Part shown: one piece after another, positions 37,803-47,258 of the stretch
How the letters are laid out: each line of letters starts with the position of its first letter
Position numbering within the stretch: the stretch's first letter is position 1
From: Parerythrobacter_A sp963761775
GTDB lineage: Bacteria > Pseudomonadota > Alphaproteobacteria > Sphingomonadales > Sphingomonadaceae
Assembly (NCBI GenBank): GCA_963761775.1
Contig: CAVXIF010000011.1
Span: forward strand, 682,001 to 746,000
DNA length: 64,000 nucleotides
Direction of reading: 5' to 3'
Position numbers and translations under genes: made by a program
Notes under the pieces: generated by a model
The model's database searches: none
The model's input: only the letters and a program-made list of their open reading frames with translations
Told to the model about the DNA's origin: nothing

Positions 37803-40112
37803 ATGACTGATTTCCTTCTCGAACTGCGGTCCGAAGAAATCCCCGCGCGGATGCAGGCTGGTGCGCGGGCCGAGCTGGAAAAGCTGTTCCGGCGCGAGAT
37901 GGACGGCTGCCGGGGTCCGGCACGGCGAACTGACCGTCTGGTCCACCCCGCGCCGTCTCGCCCTCATCGCACGCGACCTGCCCGATGCGACCGAGGCCGT
38001 CAGCGAGGAGATCAAGGGCCCGCCCGAAGCCGCGCCGGACAAGGCCGTCGAAGGGTTCTGCCGCAAGAACGGCCTGACGCGCGACCAGCTGGAAGTGCGC
38101 GACATTAAGGGCCGACCGACGCTGTTCGCCGTGATCGACACGCCGGGCCGCGCGGTGGTGGATGTGCTGGCTACGGCGATTCCCGCAATCATCCGCGACT
38201 TCCAATGGCCGAAGTCGATGCGTTGGGGCGGGGCGTCGATGAGCACCGAGAGCCTGCGCTGGGTGCGCCCGCTGTCGGGCATCGTCGCACTGTTCGGTAA
38301 TGCAATCGTCGAATGCGAAGCGCATGGCGTGACGAGCGGCGCGGTGACGCTGGGTCACCGGTTCCATCATTCGGGCGATATCACGATTGGCGGCGCGGAT
38401 GACTACGCGATGAAATTGCGCGCGGGGCATGTGATTGTCGATCACGAGGAGCGCGCCGGTATGATCCGCGACGGCGCAGCCAAGGCGGCACACGATGCCG
38501 GGTTGGTGCTGGTCGAGGACGAGGGGCTGGTGGTCGAGAACGCGGGCCTGACCGAGTGGCCGGTGCCGCTGCTCGGGCGCTTCGACGCGGCGTTTCTCGA
38601 CGTGCCGCCCGAAGTCATCCAGCTGACCGCGCGGGTGAACCAGAAATATTTCGTGTGCGAAGATGATGGCAAGCTGACCAACGCCTTCGTCTGCACCGCC
38701 AATATCGAGGCGGCGGACGGCGGCGCGGCCATCGTCGAGGGCAACCGCAAGGTGCTGGCCGCGCGGCTGTCCGATGCGCGGTTCTTCTGGGACGTGGACC
38801 GCAGGAAGACGCTGGCCGAACACGCCGAGGGACTGGCGCGGATAACCTTTCACGAGAAGCTGGGCACGGTGGCGGACAAGGTCGAGCGCGTTGCGAAGCT
38901 GGCGCGCTGGTTGTGCGAGGAGGGGATTGTTGCCGAGGCATCTGTTCAGTCTGGCCCCACGCATAATTCCGTTCGCCCTGAGCCTGTCGAAGGGTCGTCC
39001 TTCACCTTGGGCGCTGCATTGAAAGATAAGGGCAATGCTTCGACAGGCTCAGCACGAACGGTTGTGGAACTCGCAGACCAAGCCGAGCAGGCAGCACGCC
39101 TGTGCAAGGCGGACCTCGTCACCGAAATGGTCGGGGAGTTTCCCGAACTGCAGGGCGTGATGGGCGGCTACTACGCCCGCGCCGAGGGCCTGGACCCCGC
39201 CATTTGCGACGCCATCCGCGACCACTACAAGCCGGTCGGGCAGGGCGACGTTGTGCCGACCGCGCCGGTGACGGTGGCGGTAAGTTTGGCGGACAAGCTG
39301 GATACGCTGGTCGGATTCTTTGCGATTGATGAAAAGCCGACGGGGTCGAAGGATCCGTTTGCCCTGCGGCGAGCGGCATTGGCTGTCATTCGCATGCTCG
39401 ATGGCAACAAGATTCGCCTCAATCTCGCCACCGTTCATGCTGAGCTGGTCGAAGCATCGTCCTTTTCCGCGAAAGTGAAAGACAGTCCTTCGACCAGCTC
39501 AGGACGAACGGGGTTGGAGGAATTGCTCGATTTTCTTGCCGACCGGCTCAAGGTCCAACAACGCGAAGCCGGTGTCCGCCACGACTTGATCGACGCGGTG
39601 TTTGCGCTTGGGGGCGAGGACGATCTGGTGCGGTTGCTGGCGCGGGTTCGTGCCTTGCAAGCCTTCGTCGAAACCGACGACGGCGCGAACCTGCTGGCCG
39701 GATACAAGCGCGCGGCGAATATTTTGAAGAAGGAAAGGTTGCAAACTTCCCTCCCCACGGGGGAGGGGCCAGGGGTGGGGGGTGCCACGCATGATGCGTC
39801 GAACACCCATTCCCATCCCCTTCCCTCGAGGGAAGGGGCTTTGACCTTTCCTACACGCCCGAACCGGCCGAAAAGGCGCTGATCGACGCGCTTGATGCGG
39901 CCACTCCAAAGGCCGAAGCCGCTATCGAAGCCGAGGACTTCGCCGCAGCGATGACGGCGCTGGCATCCTTGCGTGCGCCGATCGATGCGTTTTTCGAGGA
40001 GGTGACGGTCAATGACGAGGACGAAGACAAGCGCGGCGCGCGCCTTGCCCTGTTGTCGCGGTTCCGCGATGCCGTCCACAGGGTCGCCGATTTCAGCAAG
40101 ATCGAAGGGTAG
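37803..40112 (+). CDS. glyS: Glycyl-tRNA synthetase beta subunit GlyS, with three internal repeat insertions and two frame changes
   Basis: The beta subunit carries the tRNA-binding part of GlyRS. The start is MTDFLLELRSEEIPARM at 37803. An extra G at 37903-37904 shifts the frame, after which AAGVRHGELTVWSTPRRLAL continues. Core family stretches are present: LTARVNQKYFVCEDDGKL, NRKVLAARLSDARFFW, FPELQGVMGGYYA, DPFALRRAAL. Repeat elements interrupt it at residues about 389-420, 543-569 and 648-679. After the last one the frame shifts again and FDLSYTPEPAEKALIDAL runs to the stop at 40110-40112. The full span is 769 codons; without the inserts it would be near the usual 690 or less. Confidence 0.93.
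38969..39061 (+). repeat. Palindromic element copy 1 inside glyS
   Basis: Left arm CCGTTCG.CCTGAGCCTGTCGAAG (38969-38992) pairs with right arm CTTCGACAGGCTCAG.CGAACGG (39038-39061), the CTGAGCCTGTCGAAG core being perfect. The 93 bases are a multiple of three and read in frame as VRPEPVEGSSF...KDKGNASTGSART. It sits between EEGIVAEA and ELADQAEQAARL of GlyS. Confidence 0.9.
39431..39511 (+). repeat. Palindromic element copy 2 inside glyS
   Basis: Left arm from CCGTTCATGCTGAGC to GAAG (39431-39454) pairs with right arm CTTCGACCAGCTCAG.CGAACGG (39488-39511), the core CTGAGCTGGTCGAAG being perfect. The 81 bases are exactly 27 codons, read in frame as VHAELVEASSF...KDSPSTSSGRT. It sits between LNLAT and LEELLDFLADR of GlyS. 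Compared with copy 1, both arms change together. Confidence 0.9.
39747..39839 (+). repeat. GC-rich compound palindromic repeat near the 3' end of glyS
   Basis: It contains CTCCCCACGGGGGAG (39751-39765) and a perfect 22-base palindrome at 39817-39838 centred on CTCGAG. The middle has GGGGTGGGGGGTG opposite ACACCCATTCCC, so the whole can fold as one long hairpin. It interrupts GlyS between ILKKE and FDLSYTPEP. The frame differs by one base across it, either from a miscounted G run or a non-multiple-of-three insertion. Confidence 0.8.
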
Positions 40113-40266
40113 CGGGCCCATGTCCGCGTGTGGCTTTCACGCCTTTTGCAAAAGTTACACGCGAACGGTAAGCAAGCGCAGTTCTACCAAGGGGGCGGGC
40201 CGGATATCGGGCCTGCACAAAACGGGGCCGAATGGTCCATCGCAAGCAGGATGATGGTTTAATACG

Positions 40267-42957
40267 ATGACGCAAACAGTCTTCCCCTTCGGTGGCAGCG
40301 CCGACCATTCCGACCCGCGCCAGAAGGACAAGATCGTCACCGGCGGCAAGGGCGCGAACCTGGCCGAGATGGCGGATATCGGCCTGCCCGTGCCGCCCGG
40401 TTTCACAATCACGACCGAAGAATGCGTCGCCTATCTGCGAGAGGGCGCGGACTTCAGCGACGGCCTGCGCGATGCGGTGGCCAAGGCGCTCACCCATGTC
40501 GAGGCGACCTATGGCAAGCAGTTCGGCAGCACTGCCGATCCGCTGCTGCTGTCCGTGCGCTCCGGCGCGCGGGTCTCCATGCCCGGAATGATGGACACGG
40601 TGCTGAACCTGGGCCTGAACGATGAAACGGTGGCCGGTCTGGCGCAGGCATCGGGCGACGCACGGTTCGCATGGGACAGCTATCGCCGGTTCATCCAGAT
40701 GTACTCCGACGTGGTGCTGGGCGTGGATCACGGCCTGTTCGAGGAAGCGCTGGAAATCGCCAAGGAAGACAAGGGCTTCTATAGCGATACGGAGATGGGG
40801 TCTGAAGACTGGGAAGCGCTGGTCGGCGAATACAAGGCCATTGTCGCGCGCGAGCATGACGTGCCGTTTCCGCAGGACGTGACCGACCAGCTATGGGGCG
40901 CTATCGCCGCCGTCTTCGACAGCTGGGACAGCGACCGGGCCAAGGTCTATCGCCGCCTGAACGACATCCCCGCCGACTGGGGCACCGCCGTCACCGTGCA
41001 GGCGATGGTGTTCGGCAATATGGGCGACACCAGCGCCACCGGTGTCGCCTTCACGCGCGATCCCGCCACCGGCGAGCGCGCATATTACGGTGAATACCTC
41101 ATCAATGCGCAGGGCGAAGACGTGGTGGCGGGCATCCGCACTCCGCAATACCTGACCCGCGCCGCACGCGAGAAAGCAGGCGCCAAACCGCTCAGCATGG
41201 AAGAGGCGCTGCCCGATGCCTATGGCGAGCTGGCGCGCGTGTTCGACCTCCTCGAAACGCATTACCGCGACATGCAGGATATCGAGTTCACCGTGGAGCG
41301 CGGCACGCTGTGGATGCTGCAAACCCGCTCCGGCAAGCGGACCGCCAAGGCCGCGCTGAAAATGGCGGCGGACATGGTGGACGAGGGGCTGATAACGCAG
41401 GAGGAAGGCATCCTGCGCGTCGATCCGATGGCGCTGGACCAGCTGCTGCACCCCACGCTCGACCCGGATGCGCCGCGCGACATCCTGACCACCGGCCTGC
41501 CTGCCTCGCCCGGCGCGGCCTGCGGCAAGATCGCACTGGATGCGGACACCGCGGAACGCTGGGCGAACGAGGGCGAGAAGGTCATCCTTGTCCGCGTCGA
41601 AACCAGCCCCGAAGACATTCACGGCATGCACGCCGCACAAGGCGTGCTGACCGCGCGCGGCGGGATGACGAGCCACGCCGCTGTCGTGGCGCGCGGCATG
41701 GGTCGGCCCTGCGTTTCGGGCGCGTCGGCGCTCAATATCGACCGCGAGGCGCGCACCGTCACCATCGGCGACCGCGCGCTGGCCGAAGGCGACATCCTGA
41801 CGCTGGACGGCAGCAAGGGGCAGGTCATCGCAGGCGAAGTTGCCACGCTGGAACCGGAGCTTGCGGGCGATTTCGCAACCATTATGGAATGGGCCGACGG
41901 GCACCGGCGGATGCGGGTGCGGACCAATGCGGAAACGCCCGCCGACTGCCGCATGGCGCGCCAGTTCGGGGCGGAGGGCATCGGATTGTGCCGCACCGAA
42001 CACATGTTCTTCGATGCGGCTCGCATCAGCGCAGTGCGCGAGATGATCCTGGCCGAAGACGAGGCGGGGCGGCGCACGGCGCTGGCGAAACTGCTGCCCG
42101 AACAGCGGTCCGACTTCCGCGCCATCTTCGAAGTCATGGTCGGGCTGCCGTGCACGATCCGCCTGCTCGATCCGCCGCTGCACGAGTTCCTGCCGCATAG
42201 CGATGCCGAGTTTGCCGAGCTGGCGCAATCGTCCGGCATCGACCTGGCGAAGCTGCAACGGCGCGCGGCGGAATTGCACGAATTCAACCCGATGCTGGGC
42301 CATCGCGGCTGTCGCCTCGGCATCACCTTCCCCGAAATCTACGAGATGCAGGCGCGCGCCATCTTCGAGGCCGCCTGCGGGGTCGCAGCGGATTCAGGCG
42401 AGGCACCGGTGCCCGAAATCATGGTGCCGCTGGTGGCGACGGGCAAGGAGCTGTCCATCCTGCGCGCGCTGGTCGACCGTGTGGCGGAGGAAGTGTTTGG
42501 GGAAACCGGCACCCGTGTCGAGTATCTGGTCGGCACGATGATCGAACTGCCGCGCGCGGCGCTGATGGCGGGCGAGATTGCGGCGGATGCGCGGTTCTTC
42601 AGCTTCGGCACTAACGATCTGACGCAGACCACGCTGGGCGTATCGCGTGACGATTCGGCCCGCTTCCTCGCACCCTATGTCGAACAGGGCATCTTCGCGC
42701 GCGATCCCTTCGTCAGCCTCGACGTCGATGGCGTGGGTCAGCTGGTCGAACTGGCGGCAGAACGCGGGCGCGCGACTACGCCGGACCTGAAGCTGGGCAT
42801 ATGCGGCGAGCATGGCGGCGACCCGGCCAGCATCGCGTTCTGCGAGCAGGTCGGCCTGGATTACGTCAGCGCCTCGCCCTATCGCGTGCCGATTGCACGG
42901 TTGGCGGCAGCGCAGGCGGCGCTGAGGGCAAAAGACGGGCGTGCTGCAAAGGCCTAG
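40267..42957 (+). CDS. ppdK: Pyruvate, phosphate dikinase PpdK
   Basis: 896 residues, full length. The N-terminal ATP-grasp domain (GGKGANLAEMADIGLPVPPGF, VFGNMGDTSATGVAFTRDPATGE) is followed by the phosphohistidine domain with GGMTSHAAVVARGMGRPCV (active His near 470). The C-terminal PEP-binding TIM barrel contains GIGLCRTEHMFF, a SFGTNDLTQ segment and the GICGEHGGDP motif. It interconverts pyruvate, ATP and Pi with PEP, AMP and PPi. It follows glyS by 154 bases on the same strand and overlaps the convergent methyltransferase stop by four bases. Confidence 0.98.
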   Translation: MTQTVFPFGGSADHSDPRQKDKIVTGGKGANLAEMADIGLPVPPGFTITTEECVAYLREGADFSDGLRDAVAKALTHVEATYGKQFGSTADPLLLSVRSGARVSMPGMMDTVLNLGLNDETVAGLAQASGDARFAWDSYRRFIQMYSDVVLGVDHGLFEEALEIAKEDKGFYSDTEMGSEDWEALVGEYKAIVAREHDVPFPQDVTDQLWGAIAAVFDSWDSDRAKVYRRLNDIPADWGTAVTVQAMVFGNMGDTSATGVAFTRDPATGERAYYGEYLINAQGEDVVAGIRTPQYLTRAAREKAGAKPLSMEEALPDAYGELARVFDLLETHYRDMQDIEFTVERGTLWMLQTRSGKRTAKAALKMAADMVDEGLITQEEGILRVDPMALDQLLHPTLDPDAPRDILTTGLPASPGAACGKIALDADTAERWANEGEKVILVRVETSPEDIHGMHAAQGVLTARGGMTSHAAVVARGMGRPCVSGASALNIDREARTVTIGDRALAEGDILTLDGSKGQVIAGEVATLEPELAGDFATIMEWADGHRRMRVRTNAETPADCRMARQFGAEGIGLCRTEHMFFDAARISAVREMILAEDEAGRRTALAKLLPEQRSDFRAIFEVMVGLPCTIRLLDPPLHEFLPHSDAEFAELAQSSGIDLAKLQRRAAELHEFNPMLGHRGCRLGITFPEIYEMQARAIFEAACGVAADSGEAPVPEIMVPLVATGKELSILRALVDRVAEEVFGETGTRVEYLVGTMIELPRAALMAGEIAADARFFSFGTNDLTQTTLGVSRDDSARFLAPYVEQGIFARDPFVSLDVDGVGQLVELAAERGRATTPDLKLGICGEHGGDPASIAFCEQVGLDYVSASPYRVPIARLAAAQAALRAKDGRAAKA

Positions 42958-43700
42958 CGCCAGCCGGTCAGCGTCAGCAGTTCGAACCGCTCGGTCAGCT
43001 TGCCGTCGTCGTCGGCCAGGGCCTGGAACACGGACTGCGCCGCGCGCCACGTGGTACGGGTAAGCGGCGGCGGTGCATCGGCCAGCACCGATTGGAGGCC
43101 CTGGTCACGCAAGTCGGCCACCAGCGTGGCAAGCGCACCGTAGCGGACGGTCATGCTGTGGCTGTCCACCACCTGCCGCGTGAAGCCCGCGCGCTGCAAC
43201 AAGGCTGCCGAAGCGGAACGGTCGATAAGCGGATGCATCCGCGCCGTGGGCCGGTCGGGTTCGGCATCGAGCAGGATGCGGCGTAGCTTGGCGAGGCTAC
43301 CCGCACCGGGGAAACTGGCAAGAAAAACGCCGCCTTGGTTTAACGACGTGTGGAGGTTGATGAGCGCGCCCGGCAAGTCGTTCACCGTCGCAAAGGCAGG
43401 ACCGGCCACGACGAGGTCGAAAGGGTCGAGATCGAGCGGCTTGTCTTCGCGTAATGGACCGGGCGCGGTGCAATGGGCGTCGGGCAGGGCGGTCCGCAGG
43501 GCATCGTACAAAACGCCTGCGATATCGCACAGCACCAGCACGCGGGCCGGCTGGAGCTGCATGAAGCCGACGCGCTCCACGCAGTCGTCCGCGATCTCGT
43601 CCAGCAGGTAACGGGCCGGGTCGGCGCGGGTGGCAGCGCGCCCAGCCACAGCGGCGCGACGGCGCTCGGCGAAGATGGTGGGCGGGGCACTGGATTGCAT
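42954..43700 (-). CDS. SAM-dependent methyltransferase, BioC/NDUFAF5-like
   Basis: 248 residues starting MQSSAPPTIFAERRRAAVAG, where the early FAERRR resembles the BioC/NDUFAF5 start. A Rossmann methyltransferase core follows: RVLVLCDIAGVLYDAL, DPFDLVVAGPAFATVNDLPG, LNQGGVFLASFPG. Motif I is weak (LCDIAG rather than ExGxGxG), so SAM binding may be altered. It diverges from comF across only 54 bases. Its substrate is unknown. Confidence 0.75.
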   Translation of the reverse strand: MQSSAPPTIFAERRRAAVAGRAATRADPARYLLDEIADDCVERVGFMQLQPARVLVLCDIAGVLYDALRTALPDAHCTAPGPLREDKPLDLDPFDLVVAGPAFATVNDLPGALINLHTSLNQGGVFLASFPGAGSLAKLRRILLDAEPDRPTARMHPLIDRSASAALLQRAGFTRQVVDSHSMTVRYGALATLVADLRDQGLQSVLADAPPPLTRTTWRAAQSVFQALADDDGKLTERFELLTLTGWR

Positions 43701-43754
43701 CGACTGCGTGTAACGGGACTTGCGACGGCATGACAATACACGCATTGCGCCACC

Positions 43755-44481
43755 GTGCCGCTCGCCACCGTCCTTCGCGAAGGGTTCGCGCCTTTCGTGG
43801 ACCTGCTGTTCCCGCCGCGCTGCCCGTTATGCGGCGACGGCATCGCGGAACAGAACGGCCTGTGCGCGCCATGCTGGCTGACGCTGGAGATACCGGGCGG
43901 CTCGGCATGCGATGCCTGTCAGGCGCCGGTGCGCGACGGTGAGGCGCAGCGTTGCGCCCACTGCACCGCGCGCCCGCCGCGACATGACGGCGTTTACGCA
44001 GGCACGGTCTATACCGATGCCGCACGAACGCTGGTGCTGCGCTACAAGCACGGGCGCAAGATTGCGATGGCCCCGCTGCTGGCACGGCTGATGGCGGCGC
44101 GCTTGCCTGTTGATGGAGGAGGAATGGCTGCTGGTGCCGGTCCCGTTGCACTGGACACGGCAGTGGCATCGCGGGTTCAACCAGTCGGCACTGTTGGCCA
44201 AGTCGCTTGGCAGGTTGCTTGGGCAACCAGTCCTCGTCGATGGACTGAAACGGACGAAGCGTACGAAGAGTCTCGGCGGCTTGGGCGGCAAGGCACGCAA
44301 GTCTGCGCTGCAAGGCGCTATCGCCAGCAACCCGCGCCGTGCTAACGCCCTCGCTGGCGCACGGGTGCTGCTGGTGGACGATGTGCTGACCAGCGGCGCG
44401 ACCAGCTCCGCATGCGTCGATGCGCTGAAAGCTGCGGGTGCGGCGCAGGTGCGGATCGCCTGCTTTGCCCGCGTGCTGTAA
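43755..44481 (+). CDS. ComF family phosphoribosyltransferase-like protein (one extra base near 44114)
   Basis: A zinc-ribbon N-terminus (CPLCGDG, CAPCW, CDACQ, CAHC, residues about 22-75) precedes a type I phosphoribosyltransferase fold. The first frame runs to LMAARLPVD. After an extra G at 44114-44115 the next frame carries EEEWLLVPVPLHWTRQWHRGFNQS and the PRPP loop VLLVDDVLTSGATSSA. Removing one base gives 241 residues. The start is a GTG at 43755. ComF-type proteins are linked to DNA uptake and processing, but their reaction is unproven. Confidence 0.88.
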
Positions 44482-44505
44482 CCGGTGAAAGGAAAGGACA
44501 AGGCC

Positions 44506-44877
44506 ATGCCAACAGCGAAAGAGCGCGAGGCCGGCACCGCCTTCCTGCCGAAGTTCGATGCGAACGGCCTGCTATGTGCGGTGGTGCAGGATGCCGACAC
44601 CGATGTGGTGCTGATGGTGGCATATATGGACCGAGAAGCTCTGCAACGCACTGTCGATACCGGCTTCGCCTGCTTCTATTCGCGGTCGCGCAAAGCACAA
44701 TGGATGAAGGGCGAGACGTCGGGAAACACCCTTGCAGTCGAAGAGATCAGGGTGGATTGCGATCAGGACACGCTGCTCCTGCGTGTCAAACCGGCGGGTC
44801 CGGCCTGCCACACCGGCGCGCCGTCCTGTTTCTATCGTTGCCTGACAGACGGAACGCTGGAGCCAATCGCAACTTGA
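44506..44877 (+). CDS. hisI: Phosphoribosyl-AMP cyclohydrolase HisI
   Basis: 123 residues from the ATG at 44506, which has a purine-rich stretch just upstream; a GTG at 44485 is an alternative. Family motifs: MVAYMDREALQRTVDTG, FYSRSRKAQWMKGETSGN, DCDQDTLLLRV and CHTGAPSCFYR with the zinc cysteines. It opens the purine ring of PR-AMP in histidine synthesis. The HisE partner activity is not fused here, and no other his gene is nearby. Confidence 0.95.
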   Translation: MPTAKEREAGTAFLPKFDANGLLCAVVQDADTDVVLMVAYMDREALQRTVDTGFACFYSRSRKAQWMKGETSGNTLAVEEIRVDCDQDTLLLRVKPAGPACHTGAPSCFYRCLTDGTLEPIAT

Positions 44878-44889
44878 CGTTTACGTAAG
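44874..44889 (+). promoter_or_regulatory. Probable operator for the MerR (LiuR-type) regulator
   Basis: TTGACGTTTACGTAAG is an imperfect palindrome built on ACGT repeats, closely resembling the LiuR-type operator I recall for branched-chain amino acid and fatty acid catabolism regulators. It overlaps the hisI stop and lies 5 bases before the MerR start, so it probably mediates autoregulation and control of the acyl-CoA dehydrogenase gene. Confidence 0.6.
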
Positions 44890-44893
44890 GGGC

Positions 44894-45349
44894 ATGCATA
44901 GCTGCGCCATGGCAACCGCACCCCTGCAAGAACGGCGCTCGCACGAAGGGGCGCATCTCGAACGGCCCGACGAGCTTTTGCGCGAACAGTTCACCATTTC
45001 GGACCTGACGCGCGAGTTCGACTGCACGGCCCGCGCCCTGCGCTTCTATGAGGACGAGGGCCTGATCGCGCCGAAGCGGTCCGGTCTCACACGTATCTAT
45101 TCCAAGCGCGACCGCGCGCGGCTTGCCTGGATCATGCGCGCCAAGAATGTTGGCTTCAGCCTGACCGAAATTCGCGAAATGATCGATCTGTACGACCTCG
45201 ATGACGGACGGGTCGAGCAACGGCGTGTCACGATCGAGAAATGCGATACGCACATCGCCAAACTCAAACGCCAGCGCGCGGATATCGATGCTTCCATCGC
45301 CGATCTCGAAGACTTCGTGACTCAGATCAAAGACATAGCCCTTTCCTGA
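44894..45349 (+). CDS. MerR family regulator (LiuR-like)
   Basis: 151 residues; an internal ATG at 44909 is an alternative start. The MerR winged helix is clear: FTISDLTREFDCTARALRFYEDEGLIAP, RIYSKRDRARLAWIMRAKNVGFSLTEIREMIDLY. The C-terminal dimerisation coiled-coil (RRVTIEKCDTHIAKLKRQRADID) lacks a metal-binding cysteine pair. Adjacent to an acyl-CoA dehydrogenase and preceded by an ACGT palindrome, it fits the LiuR group controlling branched-chain or fatty acid breakdown. The effector is not known. Confidence 0.85.
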   Translation: MHSCAMATAPLQERRSHEGAHLERPDELLREQFTISDLTREFDCTARALRFYEDEGLIAPKRSGLTRIYSKRDRARLAWIMRAKNVGFSLTEIREMIDLYDLDDGRVEQRRVTIEKCDTHIAKLKRQRADIDASIADLEDFVTQIKDIALS

Positions 45350-45401
45350 TACACAATGCCGGGCGACCGGACGTTCAAATTTTACGAAGAAGGACATTCT
45401 C

Positions 45402-47207
45402 ATGCCCGTTTATACCGCTCCGACCCGCGACACGCGCTTCGTCGTTAATGAGATGCTCGACCTGCAAAGCTACGGCAATCTGCCCGGCTTCGAGAGCGCC
45501 ACACCCGACATGATCGACACCGTCATCAACGAAGCCGGCAAGTTCTGCTCCGAAGTGCTCGCGCCGCTCAACCAGGTCGGCGATGTCGAAGGCTGCACGC
45601 GCCACGAAGACGGCACGGTGACGACGCCCAAGGGCTTCAAGGAGGCGTTTGCGCAATATCGCGAAAGCGGGTGGGGCACGATCTCGGCACCCGAAGAGTT
45701 CGGCGGGCAGGGCATGCCGCATGTACTTGGCTTTGCGGTCGAGGAGTTCATGTCCACGTCCAACATGGCGTTCTCGATGTATCCCGGGCTGACGACAGGC
45801 GCGATTTCCGCGCTGATTGCCAAGGGGTCGCCAGAGCAGCAGGACAAGTACCTTCCCAAGATGATCGCGGGTGAATGGCTCGGCACGATGAACCTTACCG
45901 AGCCACATTGCGGCACCGATCTGGGCATGATCCGCACCAAGGCCGAACCGCTGGCCGATGGCAGCTACGCCATCACTGGCACCAAAATCTTCATTTCGGC
46001 GGGCGAGCATGATCTGACCGACAACATCATCCACCTCGTGCTGGCGAAAACGCCGGGCGCGCCGGACAGCACGAAGGGCATTTCGCTGTTCGTGGTGCCC
46101 AAGGTGCTGGTGAACGACGACGGTTCGCTGGGCGCACGCAATGGCGTGTCGTGCGGGTCCATCGAGCACAAGATGGGCATCCACGGCAACGCGACATGCG
46201 TGCTGAACTATGACGGCGCAACGGGCTGGATGGTCGGCGAGGAGAACAAGGGCCTCGCCGCGATGTTCATCATGATGAATGCCGCGCGTCTCGGTGTCGG
46301 CATTCAGGGCCTGGCGCAGGCAGAGCTTTCCTATCAAAACGCCGTTGCCTACGCACTCGACCGTCGTCAGGGACGCGCGTTGACCGGACCGGAAGAACCT
46401 GAAGCGCAGGCCGATCCGATCTTTGTCCACCCCGATGTCCGCCGCATGCTGATGGACGGCAAGGCGTTTAACGAAGGAATGCGCGCGCTGTGCATGTGGG
46501 GCGCCTTGCTGGTCGATCTGAGCCACAAGGCGCAGACCGAGGAAGAGCGCACCGAAGCGGACCTGATCGTCGGGCTGCTGACGCCGGTCATCAAGGGCTA
46601 CGGCACCGACAAGGGCTACGCCATCGCCACGGACATGCAGCAGGTGTTCGGCGGGCATGGCTATGTCGAGGAATGGGGCATGAGCCAGTTCGTGCGCGAT
46701 GCCCGCATTGCCATGATCTACGAAGGCACCAACGGTATCCAGGCGATGGACCTGTGCGGGCGCAAGCTGGCGCAGAATGGCGGCGCGGGCATCCAGGCGT
46801 TCTTCAAGACCGTTGGCGAAGAGATCGCCTCCGCCAAGCAGGACGACGACCTGAAAGGCATGGCCGAAGCGCTGGAGAAGGCGCTGGGTCACCAGCAGGC
46901 ATCGACCATGTGGTTCATGAATAATGCGATGCAGAACCCGAACCACCTTGGCGCGGGTGCGCACCATTACATGACCATGATGGGCATCGTGACGCTGGGG
47001 CTGATGTGGCTGCGGATGGCGAAGGTTGCCAAGGCGGCGCTTGCTAATTCGCCTGAAGACCCCGCGTTCTACGAAACCAAGCTGGCAACGGCACGGTATT
47101 ATATGGACCGGTTCCTGCCCGATTGCGGCGCACTGCGCCGCAAGCTGGAAGCGGGTGCGGACAACGTCATGGCGCTTGGTGAAGAGGCATTCGCCACCGC
47201 AGCGTAA
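45402..47207 (+). CDS. Acyl-CoA dehydrogenase with extended C-terminal domain
   Basis: 601 residues, the long class with an extra C-terminal domain. It shows the FAD and substrate motifs GTMNLTEPHCGTDLGMIRTKA near 163, KIFISAGEHDLT near 197, the HKMGIHGNATCVLNYDGA region, and DARIAMIYEGTNGIQAMDLCGRKL near 430, where the E is the likely catalytic base. The C-terminal 120 residues are the domain typical of this subgroup. It oxidises an acyl-CoA to enoyl-CoA. An upstream MerR gene and a downstream terminator frame it as a small regulon unit. Confidence 0.93.
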   Translation: MPVYTAPTRDTRFVVNEMLDLQSYGNLPGFESATPDMIDTVINEAGKFCSEVLAPLNQVGDVEGCTRHEDGTVTTPKGFKEAFAQYRESGWGTISAPEEFGGQGMPHVLGFAVEEFMSTSNMAFSMYPGLTTGAISALIAKGSPEQQDKYLPKMIAGEWLGTMNLTEPHCGTDLGMIRTKAEPLADGSYAITGTKIFISAGEHDLTDNIIHLVLAKTPGAPDSTKGISLFVVPKVLVNDDGSLGARNGVSCGSIEHKMGIHGNATCVLNYDGATGWMVGEENKGLAAMFIMMNAARLGVGIQGLAQAELSYQNAVAYALDRRQGRALTGPEEPEAQADPIFVHPDVRRMLMDGKAFNEGMRALCMWGALLVDLSHKAQTEEERTEADLIVGLLTPVIKGYGTDKGYAIATDMQQVFGGHGYVEEWGMSQFVRDARIAMIYEGTNGIQAMDLCGRKLAQNGGAGIQAFFKTVGEEIASAKQDDDLKGMAEALEKALGHQQASTMWFMNNAMQNPNHLGAGAHHYMTMMGIVTLGLMWLRMAKVAKAALANSPEDPAFYETKLATARYYMDRFLPDCGALRRKLEAGADNVMALGEEAFATAA

Positions 47208-47214
47208 AGAAAGA

Positions 47215-47241
47215 GACGGGGCGGCACCACGCCGCCCCGTC
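47215..47241. terminator. Bidirectional terminator between the acyl-CoA dehydrogenase gene and cysK
   Basis: GACGGGGCGGC (47215-47225) and GCCGCCCCGTC (47231-47241) form a perfect 11-bp stem with a 5-base loop between two convergent genes. On the minus strand it is followed by TCTTTCTTT, a fair T tract serving cysK. Confidence 0.85.
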
Positions 47242-47258
47242 CTTGAATATCAAAGCGC

